Positions 19,178 to 28,885 are shown, numbered from the stretch's first letter. The stretch: DNA of 64,000 nucleotides from JAIXWP01 sp041391745 (GCA_041391745.1 JAWKNK010000011.1:52841-116840); one strand, 5' to 3'. Notes: generated by a model from the letters alone, not told the origin. Numbers and translations are program-made.

Positions 19178-20854
19178 ATGTCTTTTCCATCAGATCTGGA
19201 AATTGCCCAGAAATGTCAGATGCAGCATATCAATGCTATTGCTGAGAAATTAAATATTTCTGTTGATGACTTGGAACATTATGGCAAATACAAAGCAAAA
19301 TTGCCATTGAACCTCATCAATGAAGAAGGAATTAAAAAGAACAAATTAGTGCTTGTGAGTGCGATCACGCCAACTCCTGCGGGAGAAGGGAAGACCACTA
19401 CAAGTATAGGTCTTACAGAAGGTTTGAATAAAATTGGCAAGCGTGCTACTGTAGTATTGCGCGAACCATCTCTAGGTCCGGTATTCGGTATCAAAGGTGG
19501 AGCTGCTGGGGGAGGATACTCTCAAGTGGTGCCAATGGAAGATATCAATCTTCACTTCACTGGAGACTTTGCTGCGATTGAAAAAGCCAATAACCTTTTG
19601 GCTGCATTGATCGACAATAATTTGCAAAACAAAGAACACAACCTCGGTCTTGATCCGCGCTCTATCTATTGGAAGCGCGTGATGGACATGAACGACCGTT
19701 CGCTTCGCGATATCACCATCGGACTTGGTGGAACTGGAAATGGAATTCCTCGTCAAGATGGATTCAACATCACTCCAGCAAGCGAGGTGATGGCTATTCT
19801 TTGCATGTCTAAAAATATTGAAGACTTAAAAGAAAAATTAGGCAACATCTTCGTTGGTTTTACTTATGATAGAAAGCCGATTTACGCGCGTGATTTGAAA
19901 GCGCAAGGAGCAATGGCACTGTTGCTTAAAGATGCTATCAAGCCCAACCTCGTGCAAACGCTCGAAGGAAATCCTGCGATTATTCATGGCGGTCCTTTCG
20001 CAAACATTGCCCAAGGAACGAATACCATCATTGCAACGAAGATGGGACTTTCACTTTCTGATTTTGTTGTTACTGAAGCAGGATTTGGAGCTGATCTTGG
20101 TGCTGAAAAATTCATGGACATCAAATGTGGCTATGGCAATTTGAAGCCAGATGCAATGGTGCTTGTAGCTACGATTCGTGCTTTGCGTCATCACGGTGGT
20201 GCAAAGAAAGAAGAATACAATACGGCTTCTATGGAGCGCGTGCAGAAAGGTTTTGAGAACCTTGAAAAGCACATCGAAAACTGTAAGAAGTTTGGATTAA
20301 ATCCTGTTGTCGCTATCAATCACTTCCCAACGGATACAGATGAAGAGATTCAGTTTGTAATAGAAGCTTGTGCGAAGTTGGGAACAAAAGCAGTTGTATC
20401 GAGAGGGTTTGCCCAAGGAGGAGAAGGAACAAAAGAATTGGCGCAAGCAGTTGTGAGTGAAATCGAATCAGGAAACAACAAATTCCAAGCGCTTTATGAT
20501 TGGTCGCTTCCTGTAAAGGAGAAGATTGAAAAAATCGCTAAGGAGATTTATGGTGCCGATGCAGTAAACTATACGAAAGAGGCTGAAACGAATTTGAGAA
20601 CCATCGAACGCCTTGGTCTGTCAGGACTTCCTGTGTGCATGGCGAAAACACAAAAGTCGTTCTCAGATGATGAATCGAAAGTAGGTCGTCCACGCAATTT
20701 CACTGTAACTGTTCGTGAGTTTGAATTTGCTGTGGGTGCAGGATTCATCATTCCAATTTTGGGAGCAATGATGCGTATGCCAGGTTTGCCAAATGTTCCT
20801 GCTTCTGAGCACATGGACATCGATGCAAACGGTGTGATCACTGGATTGTCTTAA
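19178..20854 (+). CDS. fhs: Formate-tetrahydrofolate ligase
   Basis: A 558-residue cytosolic enzyme that makes 10-formyl-tetrahydrofolate from formate, ATP and tetrahydrofolate. The P-loop TPAGEGKTTTSIG, the following REPSLGPVFGIKGGAAGGG and DINLHFTGDFAAI, and FGADLGAEKFMDIKCG are family hallmarks. Length is normal and the frame is intact. fdhD follows after four bases. No formate dehydrogenase gene is visible, so formate may be assimilated into one-carbon metabolism. Confidence 0.97.
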   Translation: MSFPSDLEIAQKCQMQHINAIAEKLNISVDDLEHYGKYKAKLPLNLINEEGIKKNKLVLVSAITPTPAGEGKTTTSIGLTEGLNKIGKRATVVLREPSLGPVFGIKGGAAGGGYSQVVPMEDINLHFTGDFAAIEKANNLLAALIDNNLQNKEHNLGLDPRSIYWKRVMDMNDRSLRDITIGLGGTGNGIPRQDGFNITPASEVMAILCMSKNIEDLKEKLGNIFVGFTYDRKPIYARDLKAQGAMALLLKDAIKPNLVQTLEGNPAIIHGGPFANIAQGTNTIIATKMGLSLSDFVVTEAGFGADLGAEKFMDIKCGYGNLKPDAMVLVATIRALRHHGGAKKEEYNTASMERVQKGFENLEKHIENCKKFGLNPVVAINHFPTDTDEEIQFVIEACAKLGTKAVVSRGFAQGGEGTKELAQAVVSEIESGNNKFQALYDWSLPVKEKIEKIAKEIYGADAVNYTKEAETNLRTIERLGLSGLPVCMAKTQKSFSDDESKVGRPRNFTVTVREFEFAVGAGFIIPILGAMMRMPGLPNVPASEHMDIDANGVITGLS

Positions 20855-20858
20855 TGAA

Positions 20859-21632
20859 ATGAATACACGCGAGTACAGAGGATGGTTGAAGCGAGCTGGA
20901 GAGATCAAAGAAGTTAACGATCATCTCACGCTAGAACATCCTTTGACGGTGCGAATAAATGGTGAAGCTTTCACCCTTACAATGCATACCCCCGGAGATG
21001 AGCTAGACCTCATCCGGGGGTTATTTTTTTCAGAAGGAATTTATAAAAAAAGGGAAGGAAAGCTCAGAGCAAACATATTAAAACGTTCGCCCGAGAATTT
21101 TATTTCAGAGGTGGATATTGAGTTGAACGAGAGTGAGTTGGATAAGGGGCTTTTGAATAAAAGGAACTTGCTTTCAGTGGCAAGTTGTGGCATTTGTGGT
21201 AAAACAGAATTGCCTTCTCTTGAAGGCAAGAAATTGGTCTCGGAAATTTCCGATACAGACCATTCATTCGATAAAATGTTTGATGAAATGCTTTCACATC
21301 AAAAGGCTTTCGATAAAAGTGGAGGTTGTCATGCTGCTTCCATTTTCAATAAGCAACATCAATTAATGGGGGTTCGAGAAGACATTGGAAGACATAATGC
21401 CGTAGATAAAATTATAGGTCATTTGTTGAATGAAGGTCAGCTGAAAGAAGCAAAATACTTGCTAGTAAGTGGAAGGGTAAGCTATGAGATCATCACCAAA
21501 TGTTTTACAGCAGGCATTCCTTATCTCGCAGCAGTGAGTGCTCCAAGTTCGCTCGCTGTGGATTTTGCGAAAGAGCTTGGAATTCAATTGTATGGCTTCG
21601 TGCGTGAAGGGAGATGGACAAAATATGCTTAG
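20859..21632 (+). CDS. fdhD: Formate dehydrogenase accessory sulfurtransferase FdhD
   Basis: A 257-residue protein. The sulfur-carrying CxxC is present (SVASCGICGKTE), as are the conserved SGGCHAA, REDIGRHNAVDKIIG and SGRVSYEIITKC. FdhD moves sulfur from a cysteine desulfurase to the molybdenum or tungsten cofactor of formate dehydrogenase. It is coupled to fhs with a 4-base gap. The catalytic dehydrogenase must lie elsewhere. Confidence 0.95.
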   Translation: MNTREYRGWLKRAGEIKEVNDHLTLEHPLTVRINGEAFTLTMHTPGDELDLIRGLFFSEGIYKKREGKLRANILKRSPENFISEVDIELNESELDKGLLNKRNLLSVASCGICGKTELPSLEGKKLVSEISDTDHSFDKMFDEMLSHQKAFDKSGGCHAASIFNKQHQLMGVREDIGRHNAVDKIIGHLLNEGQLKEAKYLLVSGRVSYEIITKCFTAGIPYLAAVSAPSSLAVDFAKELGIQLYGFVREGRWTKYA

Positions 21633-21656
21633 ATTAGAGCTGTAAAAGCTTTGTCT

Positions 21657-22943
21657 ATGAATTTTCTCTTTCGATATTTTAGTCTACAGCGCGACCAAGA
21701 AGATCACGAAAAAGTATTAGAAAATGTAAGTGCGAACATCACGTTTCGCGGTCACAACTTGTGGATTCTTGCATGTGCTGTCATCATTGCGAGTATTGGT
21801 TTGAATGTCAACTCAACGGCTGTCGTGATTGGCGCCATGTTGATTTCACCTTTAATGGGACCAATTGTAGGTGCGGGATTTTCATTGGCAACTTTTGATT
21901 TTATACTTTTAAAACAATCCGCCAAGAATTTGATATTGGCAACAGCGGTAGGATTATTTTTCTCGGCATTCTATTTTGTATTAAGCCCTTTCAAAGAAGA
22001 GCAAAGTGAAATTGTTGCGCGCACATTTCCTACCATCTATGATGTTATTATAGCTTTCTCTGGTGGAATAGTGGGAGCCATTGCAATAACCCGAAAGGAA
22101 AAAGGTAATCCCATTCCGGGTGTGGCTATTGCAACAGCATTGATGCCGCCCCTATGCGCTGCGGGTTACGGTCTAGCTGTGGCTAATTGGAAGTTTTTGT
22201 TTGGGGCACTTTTTCTTTACATCATCAACTGCGTATTTATTGCACTTGCTACTATATCAATTGTAAAACTTTTGAAATTTCCACATGCGAAATGGGTAGA
22301 AGAAAAGCAAGCGAAGAATATTCGATTGGGTATAACGGTTCTCACCGTTGCGATTGTGATTCCAAGTATCTATTTCGCTTATATGCTTTATTCAGAAAAG
22401 AAAACGAATCAGCGTATTGATCAATTTGTAAAGACCGAGTTTACCGATAATGGCTACGTGGTGGTGTACAATCAATTGGAGAAGGAGAGTAGTGGCAATA
22501 GATTGGTCATTGCCTTATTGAACAAGAATTACTCAGATGAAGAATTAAAAAATCTTGAAGATAAATTTCACCGCACTGCAGCGCCAGATGTAGATCTCGA
22601 CATCAAGCAAGACAATGATTTGGAAGAATTGATGAAAAATCAATCCAAGGAGAACTCTGATTTATTGGAGAAAGATCTTCGTATCAAAGAATTGGAAAAG
22701 GAGTTGGAGTCGAAGAAAATCGATAGTAAGCAGCTTGGTAAAGAGCTTTCAGTTTTTCAGCCTAAGGTGACAAAATTGTCGGTGTCGTATCATGATATTT
22801 CCAATCCTGGAGAAGAGGAACATTTTGTTCCAGTGGCGCTTTACAATGTTTCAGATACCATTGGAGTGAATGAAGGTGCTATTTCAAATTGGTTAAAAAC
22901 GCGCATCGCCTGCGATTCTGTGATTGTAGCGAGAATGCGTTAA
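21657..22943 (+). CDS. DUF389 membrane protein with a C-terminal soluble domain
   Basis: A 428-residue protein. The N-terminal half is the DUF389 membrane module, with GLNVNSTAVVIGAMLISPLMGP and several helices up to about residue 245. A charged coiled-coil region follows (about residues 325-365), then a short globular tail. The function of DUF389 is not established. I chose the ATG at 21657 over the TTG two codons upstream. Its 3' end overlaps the convergent barrel gene by four bases. Confidence 0.85.
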   Translation: MNFLFRYFSLQRDQEDHEKVLENVSANITFRGHNLWILACAVIIASIGLNVNSTAVVIGAMLISPLMGPIVGAGFSLATFDFILLKQSAKNLILATAVGLFFSAFYFVLSPFKEEQSEIVARTFPTIYDVIIAFSGGIVGAIAITRKEKGNPIPGVAIATALMPPLCAAGYGLAVANWKFLFGALFLYIINCVFIALATISIVKLLKFPHAKWVEEKQAKNIRLGITVLTVAIVIPSIYFAYMLYSEKKTNQRIDQFVKTEFTDNGYVVVYNQLEKESSGNRLVIALLNKNYSDEELKNLEDKFHRTAAPDVDLDIKQDNDLEELMKNQSKENSDLLEKDLRIKELEKELESKKIDSKQLGKELSVFQPKVTKLSVSYHDISNPGEEEHFVPVALYNVSDTIGVNEGAISNWLKTRIACDSVIVARMR

Positions 22944-24359
22944 GGCTTTATAAAGTAATTTAAGTGAAAGCCGAATCCAATCAAGTGTCCTGCTTTCGGT
23001 AGTGAGGTCTGAATGGCATTTTTATTCAATAGAAAATAATTTAATTCTATTCCAGCCTTCCAATTGTCGTTGATTGTATAGCTTTCGCTCAGGCTAATTC
23101 CAGGAAGTAGTAACATGGATTTCCAACCATATTTGTTTGCTTCATCCGGAAGCGAGAAGTCAGTTTCATTGATGGCATATTTTCCTGTTTGCTTGAAAAC
23201 GTACATTCCTTTTATAGCTAGATAAGCGTCGGTGGTGAATCGTCCATATTCAAATCGTTTACCCCATTTCGCCTGAAAAGCAATTGAAGTAGAAAGGTTG
23301 TTGTGTACCAGTTTTCGTGTGATAGTTTGATTCACTGTGGTGTCACCGTATTGGGTTTCGATCACGTTTCCATCCTGATCTACATAGACATGTAGTGGAA
23401 CATTGATGTAGGTGAAGTCTTGTTTTTTCTCAAAATCATATTTTACCACATGATTCATCTGGGCGATTCCAAGACGAAGGTCATACACCCAATTGTTTTT
23501 GATAAGGCTATTGTATCCGATAAAGTATTCTGAGCTGAGGATAGGTGCATATCGCAGAGCATCCGCAGAGGGTAGAAGAGGAGCATCCCATCCAGCGCCT
23601 ACGTAGACTGCTTTGCCATGAGAGTTCGCCAATGGCGACAAACTGCCAACAAATTCATTATTAGTCTCAGCACTTATTAAGGATGACTGCTTTGTGTCTA
23701 AAGATGATGTCTTAGTCTCCATTCTTTCCATTCTTTCCACATCTTCCATTATTCCAAAATTTCCAATACCTCCATCAACTCCAAAATTTCCACGTTATCC
23801 ATTCCTCACCAGAGACACATTGCAATGTGTCTCTACCATTAAAAGATTGATTGTTCTCTGTTTTCAAACTCTCAAACTCTCGCACTTCCACACTCTTTCC
23901 ATCTTTTCCAATATTTCCAACAAATCCATCCTTTCCAATTAATCCAATATTTCCATCATTTCCAGTAGCTCCAATAGATCCAATTTCTCCAAAATTTCCA
24001 ACGTTATCCATTCCCTCACCAGAGACACATTGCAATGTGTCTCTACCATTCGCAGTTTGACTAACATCATTTCTCAAACTCCCATACTCTCGTACTCCCA
24101 CACACTCTCTATTCTCTCCAAGATTTCCAACAATTCCATCATTTCCAATTGATCCATTTTTTCCAAAATATCCAACAAATCCAAACGCCCCACCAACCAA
24201 AATCAAAAGTGTTAGTCCAAAAATCCACCATTTGCGTTTTCTATTCGGAAGGCTTTGCGAAACATTAGCCCACATTTGTTCAGAGTCCATCATAGGACCC
24301 GCGCCAGAAGAGAGTTTCTTCTTAAGCAAATCTTCTATGTCGTCCCAGTTATTTGTCAT
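22940..24359 (-). CDS. Trans-envelope anti-sigma/collagen-like/beta-barrel protein, frameshifted
   Basis: The ATG at 24359 overlaps the sigma-factor stop by 11 bases. Residues 1-45 are cytoplasmic (WDDIEDLLKKKLSSGAG), then one membrane helix (WWIFGLTLLILVGGAFGFVG). Three blocks of Gly-X-Y triplets follow (GNFGEIGSIGATGNDG; GLIGKDGFVGNIGKDG), interrupted by two copies of an in-frame palindromic element encoding GRDTLQCVSG. Two missing bases at about 23785-23806, found by comparing the two element copies, split the consensus. Restored, the frame reads GNFGVDGGIGNFGIMEDVER and continues into a barrel of about 220 residues ending GFHLNYFIKP. N-terminal anti-sigma plus C-terminal barrel next to an ECF sigma is a known Bacteroidota pairing; the collagen-like linker is unusual. 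Confidence 0.75.
23811..23834. repeat. 24-bp perfect palindromic element, copy 1, inside a gene
   Basis: AGAGACACATTG followed by its exact reverse complement. It is flanked by TCACC and TACCATT and lies in a repeat of about 65 bp shared with copy 2. On the coding strand it adds GRDTLQCVS in frame. Copy 1 lacks two flanking bases present in copy 2, which causes the frameshift. Confidence 0.9.
24021..24044. repeat. 24-bp perfect palindromic element, copy 2, inside a gene
   Basis: Identical palindrome to copy 1, with the same flanks on both sides (tccaaaatttcca on the left, TACCATT on the right). It is in frame within the Gly-X-Y linker and spells GRDTLQCVSGEG. The element resembles palindromic interspersed repeats found in intergenic DNA of Bacteroidota and cyanobacteria. 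Confidence 0.9.
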
Positions 24360-24915
24360 GGCTTTTTGCTTTTTGGAGTGATGCAATTGTGGCTTCTTGG
24401 AGTTGGATGAGTTCGCGGAGTTTTTGCCGTGCCCGCGATAACCGTTTTCGAACACTTTCTTCAGAAATCTCCAAAGTTTCGGCAATTTCCTTGTATTCAA
24501 ATCCATCAACTACGCTCATCATGAATACTGTTTTGTTGTCTTCTCCAATTTTTTCAAGCAGGTGGAGCAGATTTTCAATATTCATGTTTTGCAAAGCATC
24601 CGCTTGCACAGGAATGTGTTTTATGTTGTCCAAATCCTGCAGCGGGTATGCATACTTTCTGTTGATTTTTAAACTTGAATTGATGGCAATTTTTGCCGCC
24701 CACGACTTGAAGTTGCCAAGTTCCGGTCTGAATTGTTCAATGCTTTTAAAAATCAAAATAAAGCTTACCTGAACTGCATCATCCAGTTCATCTTTGTTAT
24801 TGATGTAGCGGTAGCAGAGGTTTTTGAGATAGGGAAATAGTAAATCGAAAAGCACCTTTTGGTGCTTCCGATCTTGTTTCTTACAAGCGAGAATAATCTC
24901 GTTACTAATTTCCAT
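24349..24915 (-). CDS. ECF-type RNA polymerase sigma-70 factor
   Basis: A 188-residue sigma factor with only region 2 (YRYINNKDELDDAVQVSFILIF) and region 4 (VVDGFEYKEIAETLEISEESVRKRLSRARQKL). It would direct RNA polymerase to a stress or envelope regulon. The lipoprotein gene lies 8 bases upstream and the putative anti-sigma/barrel gene overlaps its 3' end by 11 bases, indicating co-expression and translational coupling with its regulator. Confidence 0.92.
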   Translation of the reverse strand: MEISNEIILACKKQDRKHQKVLFDLLFPYLKNLCYRYINNKDELDDAVQVSFILIFKSIEQFRPELGNFKSWAAKIAINSSLKINRKYAYPLQDLDNIKHIPVQADALQNMNIENLLHLLEKIGEDNKTVFMMSVVDGFEYKEIAETLEISEESVRKRLSRARQKLRELIQLQEATIASLQKAKSHDK

Positions 24916-24923
24916 AGGTGGTA

Positions 24924-25550
24924 TTATTCACAAACTTCAGCAATCGGAACACAGAAGCTTGATTCAGATGTTTCGTATTCGTTTATTGCTGGATTCCAAT
25001 TGTAAAAAGTAATCGTTCCTGCCATGTTTTCTCCCACTTCACTACCAGCTTCTGTGAGGGTAATGTATGCGAGTTCATAAGCATAGACAATTGATACACC
25101 ACCTCCTACATATGAGAATAGGCTGATGGAGTTGAAGTTGCCTACAGAGTAGTACTGCACTCCTGTTTCCAATGGGGCCATTCCATAGAACTCGATACCA
25201 GGTATGCCATTTCCAGTTAGTGCAAGGCCGACATTCGGACCATTAGATCCCCAATCATAGCTATCAGCCATTATGGAAACAAAAGTGATTCCCGTAGAAT
25301 CTTGGAATGGAGTCGTGGTGCAGTTGTCGTTAAAAATGTACGCAGATGCTGATGATGTAATGGGGGCTGGTCCGCCGTTGAAGGTGAGCACTCCGCTGCA
25401 CGAGTTAGGGTCTGTAGTTGTAGTAGTGTCCACAAGAGCAGGGTCTGTGACAACCACTGTGTTGTCAAATTCTTCTTGCTGACAAGATGAAAGAATCGCC
25501 ATAGCGCCAAAGGCGAATGCTGCAATGAAAATTGAAATTTTTGATTTCAT
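24924..25550 (-). CDS. Hypothetical secreted lipoprotein
   Basis: A 208-residue protein. The start at 25550 gives a signal peptide with lipobox ILSSC and then QQEEF. The mature part is rich in Thr, Ser, Gly and Tyr, has a TTTTT-type spacer and two or three Cys, and looks like an all-beta surface domain. It is not recognised as a known family. It sits upstream of the sigma-factor gene on the same strand and may belong to its regulon. Confidence 0.75.
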   Translation of the reverse strand: MKSKISIFIAAFAFGAMAILSSCQQEEFDNTVVVTDPALVDTTTTTDPNSCSGVLTFNGGPAPITSSASAYIFNDNCTTTPFQDSTGITFVSIMADSYDWGSNGPNVGLALTGNGIPGIEFYGMAPLETGVQYYSVGNFNSISLFSYVGGGVSIVYAYELAYITLTEAGSEVGENMAGTITFYNWNPAINEYETSESSFCVPIAEVCE

Positions 25551-25724
25551 GGGATTAATTTTTAAAGATAGTTGATGTGATACTTTAAAAGCGCTTTTGA
25601 TAGTAATATCCACAAATGTGACATTTTGTGACTTTGTGCTATAAAAAAAAATAATTCTAGTCTATTTTTGATTTTCCTCCCAATTCGCGAGGTTGCAACA
25701 ACGGGGGCAGCACTAAATAATAAA

Positions 25725-26804
25725 ATGAAAAGAATTTATTCTGTGATCAAAGGAGAAGGATCCTACATTCCTTCGAAAGTCGTGAAGAACGATGCATTTC
25801 TATTAACCTCATTCTTGGAGAGCGATGGCAATCCGGTTGACAAGTCGAATGAGGATATTATTGAAAAGTTCAAACAGATTACTACCATCAACGAACGTCG
25901 TTATGCGGAGAGCAATATTTCAGCTTCGCACATGGCCACCATCGCGGGGAAAAAAGCGTTAGATAAAGCTGGTATTTCTGGTGAGGATTTAGATTACATC
26001 ATCGTTGCACATAACTTTGGTGATGTCCGTGGACCATTCCACCAATCGGATGCGGTGCCAGCTTTGGCGGCGCGTGTTAAGAGTTCACTCGAAATTAAAA
26101 ATCCAAACTGTGTAGCCTACGATATTATTTTCGGTTGTCCAGGTTGGTTACAAGCATTGATTCAAGCAGATTATTTTTTGAGAAGTGGTGATGCGAAACA
26201 TGCTTTGGTGATAGGTACAGAAACGCTCTCAAATGTTTGCGATCCGCACGATAGAGATCAAATGATTTATGCAGACGGTGCGGGAGCAGTGGTGCTTTCA
26301 GCAACGGAGTCGGATACACCAATTGGCATTACTCACCATGGTTCACGCAGCGATGCGGTGACTTACAGCAAGCTGTTGACTATGGACCGTTCGTATTCAT
26401 CTGCAGAGACCAACAATGGAACGCTCTATATCAAGATGAATGGAAGAAGGCTATATCAATATGCATTGGAACACGTGCCTTTGGCGATGAAAGCGGTATT
26501 AGATAAAGCGGGTATTCATGCCAGTGAAGTAAAAAAAGTGTTGATTCACCAGGCGAATGGTAAAATGGATGAAGCAATTCTTGAACGCTTTTATCAGCTG
26601 TATGAAATGAATGAGTATCCTAAGGACGTAATGCCTATGAGTATTTCTTGGTTGGGAAATTCTTCGGTAGCGACCTTACCTACATTATATGATTTAATTG
26701 TTTCTGGTGAAATGCCAGAGCATCAAATTCAAAGCGGTGATATTGTACTTTTCGCATCAGTTGGTGCAGGTATGAATATCAATGCCGCCGTGTATCGCGT
26801 GTAG
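25725..26804 (+). CDS. 3-oxoacyl-ACP synthase III-like (FabH family) enzyme
   Basis: A 359-residue thiolase-fold condensing enzyme. The catalytic Cys lies in DIIFGCPGWLQAL, the His in VLIHQANGKM and the Asn in WLGNSSVATLPTL. FabH starts fatty-acid synthesis by condensing acyl-CoA with malonyl-ACP. This longer variant, with the N-terminal insertion FLESDGNPVDKSNEDI, is the paralogue seen in many Bacteroidota and may act in a specialised lipid pathway. I chose the ATG at 25725 rather than an upstream in-frame start. A hairpin terminator follows at 26828. Confidence 0.88.
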   Translation: MKRIYSVIKGEGSYIPSKVVKNDAFLLTSFLESDGNPVDKSNEDIIEKFKQITTINERRYAESNISASHMATIAGKKALDKAGISGEDLDYIIVAHNFGDVRGPFHQSDAVPALAARVKSSLEIKNPNCVAYDIIFGCPGWLQALIQADYFLRSGDAKHALVIGTETLSNVCDPHDRDQMIYADGAGAVVLSATESDTPIGITHHGSRSDAVTYSKLLTMDRSYSSAETNNGTLYIKMNGRRLYQYALEHVPLAMKAVLDKAGIHASEVKKVLIHQANGKMDEAILERFYQLYEMNEYPKDVMPMSISWLGNSSVATLPTLYDLIVSGEMPEHQIQSGDIVLFASVGAGMNINAAVYRV

Positions 26805-26827
26805 TCTCTAATACGTTAATATTCTTG

Positions 26828-26854
26828 AAAGCCTTGATTTATCAGGGCTTTTTT
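26828..26854 (+). terminator. Intrinsic terminator of the FabH-like gene
   Basis: AAAGCCTTGAT-TT-ATCAGGGCTTT forms an 11-bp stem with one G-U pair, followed by TTTT. It begins 24 bases after the FabH-like stop. Its ascending arm contains the TTG used as -33 box of the next promoter. Confidence 0.75.
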
Positions 26855-26883
26855 GTTATCTTTGCACCGCAAAATTTTCGCGG
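26834..26883 (+). promoter_or_regulatory. Promoter of the symporter-acetyltransferase-racemase group
   Basis: TTG (26834-26836), a 20-base spacer and TATCTTTG (26857-26864) match the Bacteroidota consensus. A near-palindrome ccgcaaaattttcgcgg (26867-26883) covers the predicted start site and could be an operator or a 5' hairpin. The leader to the ATG at 26988 is about 118 bases, long compared with other genes here. Confidence 0.65.
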
Positions 26884-26987
26884 ACATATATTGCATCAGG
26901 CATTTTCTGTCTTTTCTCCGTCCCAAATACTTGCATCCTTTCGCTCCTCGTCGAGTGTTTTATACGTACGAACCTAATCTATAGAAT

Positions 26988-28431
26988 ATGCATCCAATCG
27001 ACTTGGGTATATTTATATTTTACATGATTGCTTTATTAGCAGTCGGTTTTTATTTTTTGAGAAAAAACAAAAGCACGGAAGACTATTTCGTCAGTAGCCG
27101 TAAGATGTCCAAGTGGCACATTGGTCTGAGTGTGGTGGCTACAGATGTTGGTGGTGGATTTTCTATCGGACTAGGCGGATTGGGCTTTGTAATGGGGCTT
27201 TCAGGTTCGTGGATGTTGTTTACGGATTGATTGGTGCGTGGTTGAGTGGTGTTTATTTAATACCTCGTGTTTACAAACTTGGACGCCGACATCGCTTTAC
27301 AACCTTTCCGCAACTGTTTCAATACTTCTATGGAAATAAAGTGGCTTTGGTGGCAGGAATTATTTCTGCCATAGGTTACTTAGATTTACCAGTTCACAAA
27401 TCTTAGCAGGAGCGAAACTGGCTTCTGCATCGTTTGTCGGTTTGGATATCGAAACAGCGCTGTGGATCATGGGGGCTGTCACTATTGCATACACCGTGCT
27501 TGGTGGAATGACGGCTGTAATTCTCACAGATACTATTCAATGGATAGTGTTGATGGGAGGACTCATATTTGTTGGAATTCCTGTAGCATATATTGCAGTA
27601 GGAGGTTGGGATGCTATTAGTGAAACACTTCCTGATCAATACTTTTCTATTACCAACTTGTCGTGGCAAGACATCGTGAATTGGGCGATAACCATTATTC
27701 CAATTTGGTTTGTGGGGATGACCTTGTATCAGAGAATTTATGCAAGCAAAAGCAGAAAGGAAGCGCAGAAGGCTTGGGTAATCGCTGGTTTATTCGAGTA
27801 TCCCATCATGGCATTTATGGGAGTAACACTTGGATTGTTGAGCAGAGTTGCTGCAGAGCAAGGCATGTTTGAATCGTTGGGCTTTGCATCTCATACAGCT
27901 ATGGATGCTGAAATAGGGTTGCCACTTTTGCTTCGTTCTATTCTTCCTGTTGGTTTGATGGGCATCATGATGAGTGCATACTTTTCTGCGATACTATCCA
28001 CGGCCGACAGTTGTTTGATGGCGGCTAGCGGAAATTTCATGACAGATATCCTGCAAAAAATATTTCCAGGATTTATATATCACCCGCGGATATTACGCAT
28101 TACTCAGTTTATGACATTGCTTATCGGAATAATAGCAATGCTGCTCGCTTCGCAGATGAAAAATGTGTTGGAGTTAATGCTATACTCCTATGCATTTATG
28201 GTAAGTGGATTATTAGTGCCGCTTATTGCTGGCCTATTTTTCAGAAATCAAAATGCGGCGGCGGCAATGGGTGCAATGGTGGTAGGTGGGAGTACGACCA
28301 TTTCACTTACAGTAATGGAAACCGAACTTCCGTTCGGTTTGGATGCCAACATTTTTGGACTAACAGCCTCTATGATTGCATTTATAATTATCAATATGAC
28401 TTACACCAATCTCAAAAAAACTTATATCTAA
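26988..28431 (+). CDS. Sodium:solute symporter (SSS family), two frameshifts
   Basis: One gene of about 480 residues in three frames: 26988-27225, about 27220-27385, and about 27390-28431. It starts MHPIDLGIFIFYMIALLAVG, has the family's STEDYFVSSRKMS and DVGGGFSIGLGGLG, and continues through about twelve helices with GLMGIMMSAYFSAILSTADSC, the conserved SSS site. SSS proteins take up sugars, amino acids or organic acids with sodium. The stop overlaps the acetyltransferase start by one base. With a racemase downstream, an amino acid is a plausible substrate (inference). Confidence 0.85.
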
Positions 28432-28865
28432 TGGAATTTAAAATAATAACTCCTTTTACTACTAACGACACACAATCACTTTTAAATGAGGTGAATGAAT
28501 TTTTATATGTTCATCTGGACGAATTCGGCGATTCGAAGGCGGCAATAGGTAAAGCAATGGAATACGCTGTTAATCCAAAAACAGGCGGATTCATACTGTG
28601 TGGTTTTGAACAGGATGAACTTGCGAGCGCAGTTGTAATTAATGCCACAGGAATGGACGAGTATATTCCTTCAAATATTCTGGTGTACATCGCTGTACAT
28701 AAAAAGTACCGAGGAAAAGGGTTGGGTAAGGTGATGATGAAAGAGGCGATGCGCAACACTTCTGGAGGCATTGCTCTTCACGTGGAGCCCAATAACCCTG
28801 CTAAATTTTTATACGAAAAACTAGGTTTTACCAATAAGTATCTTGAGATGCGCTATCAACCATAA
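28431..28865 (+). CDS. GNAT-family N-acetyltransferase
   Basis: A 144-residue protein with the acetyl-CoA binding loop YRGKGLGKVMM (Q/RxxGxG/A form) and the C-terminal FLYEKLGFTNKY typical of GNATs. The substrate is unknown. It is translationally coupled to the symporter (TAATG) and followed 20 bases later by a racemase, so an amino acid or amine substrate is possible. Confidence 0.85.
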   Translation: MEFKIITPFTTNDTQSLLNEVNEFLYVHLDEFGDSKAAIGKAMEYAVNPKTGGFILCGFEQDELASAVVINATGMDEYIPSNILVYIAVHKKYRGKGLGKVMMKEAMRNTSGGIALHVEPNNPAKFLYEKLGFTNKYLEMRYQP

Positions 28866-28885
28866 GCTCATCATCACTTCATATC

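Noticed and set aside
19178..21632. Complete formate dehydrogenase operon
   Set aside because: Only fhs and fdhD are present; no molybdopterin catalytic subunit or iron-sulfur subunit is encoded nearby.
23775..24509. Separate ORF beginning upstream of 24359
   Set aside because: The extra N-terminal part is antisense or out-of-frame to the sigma factor; the coupled ATG at 24359 gives the sensible start.
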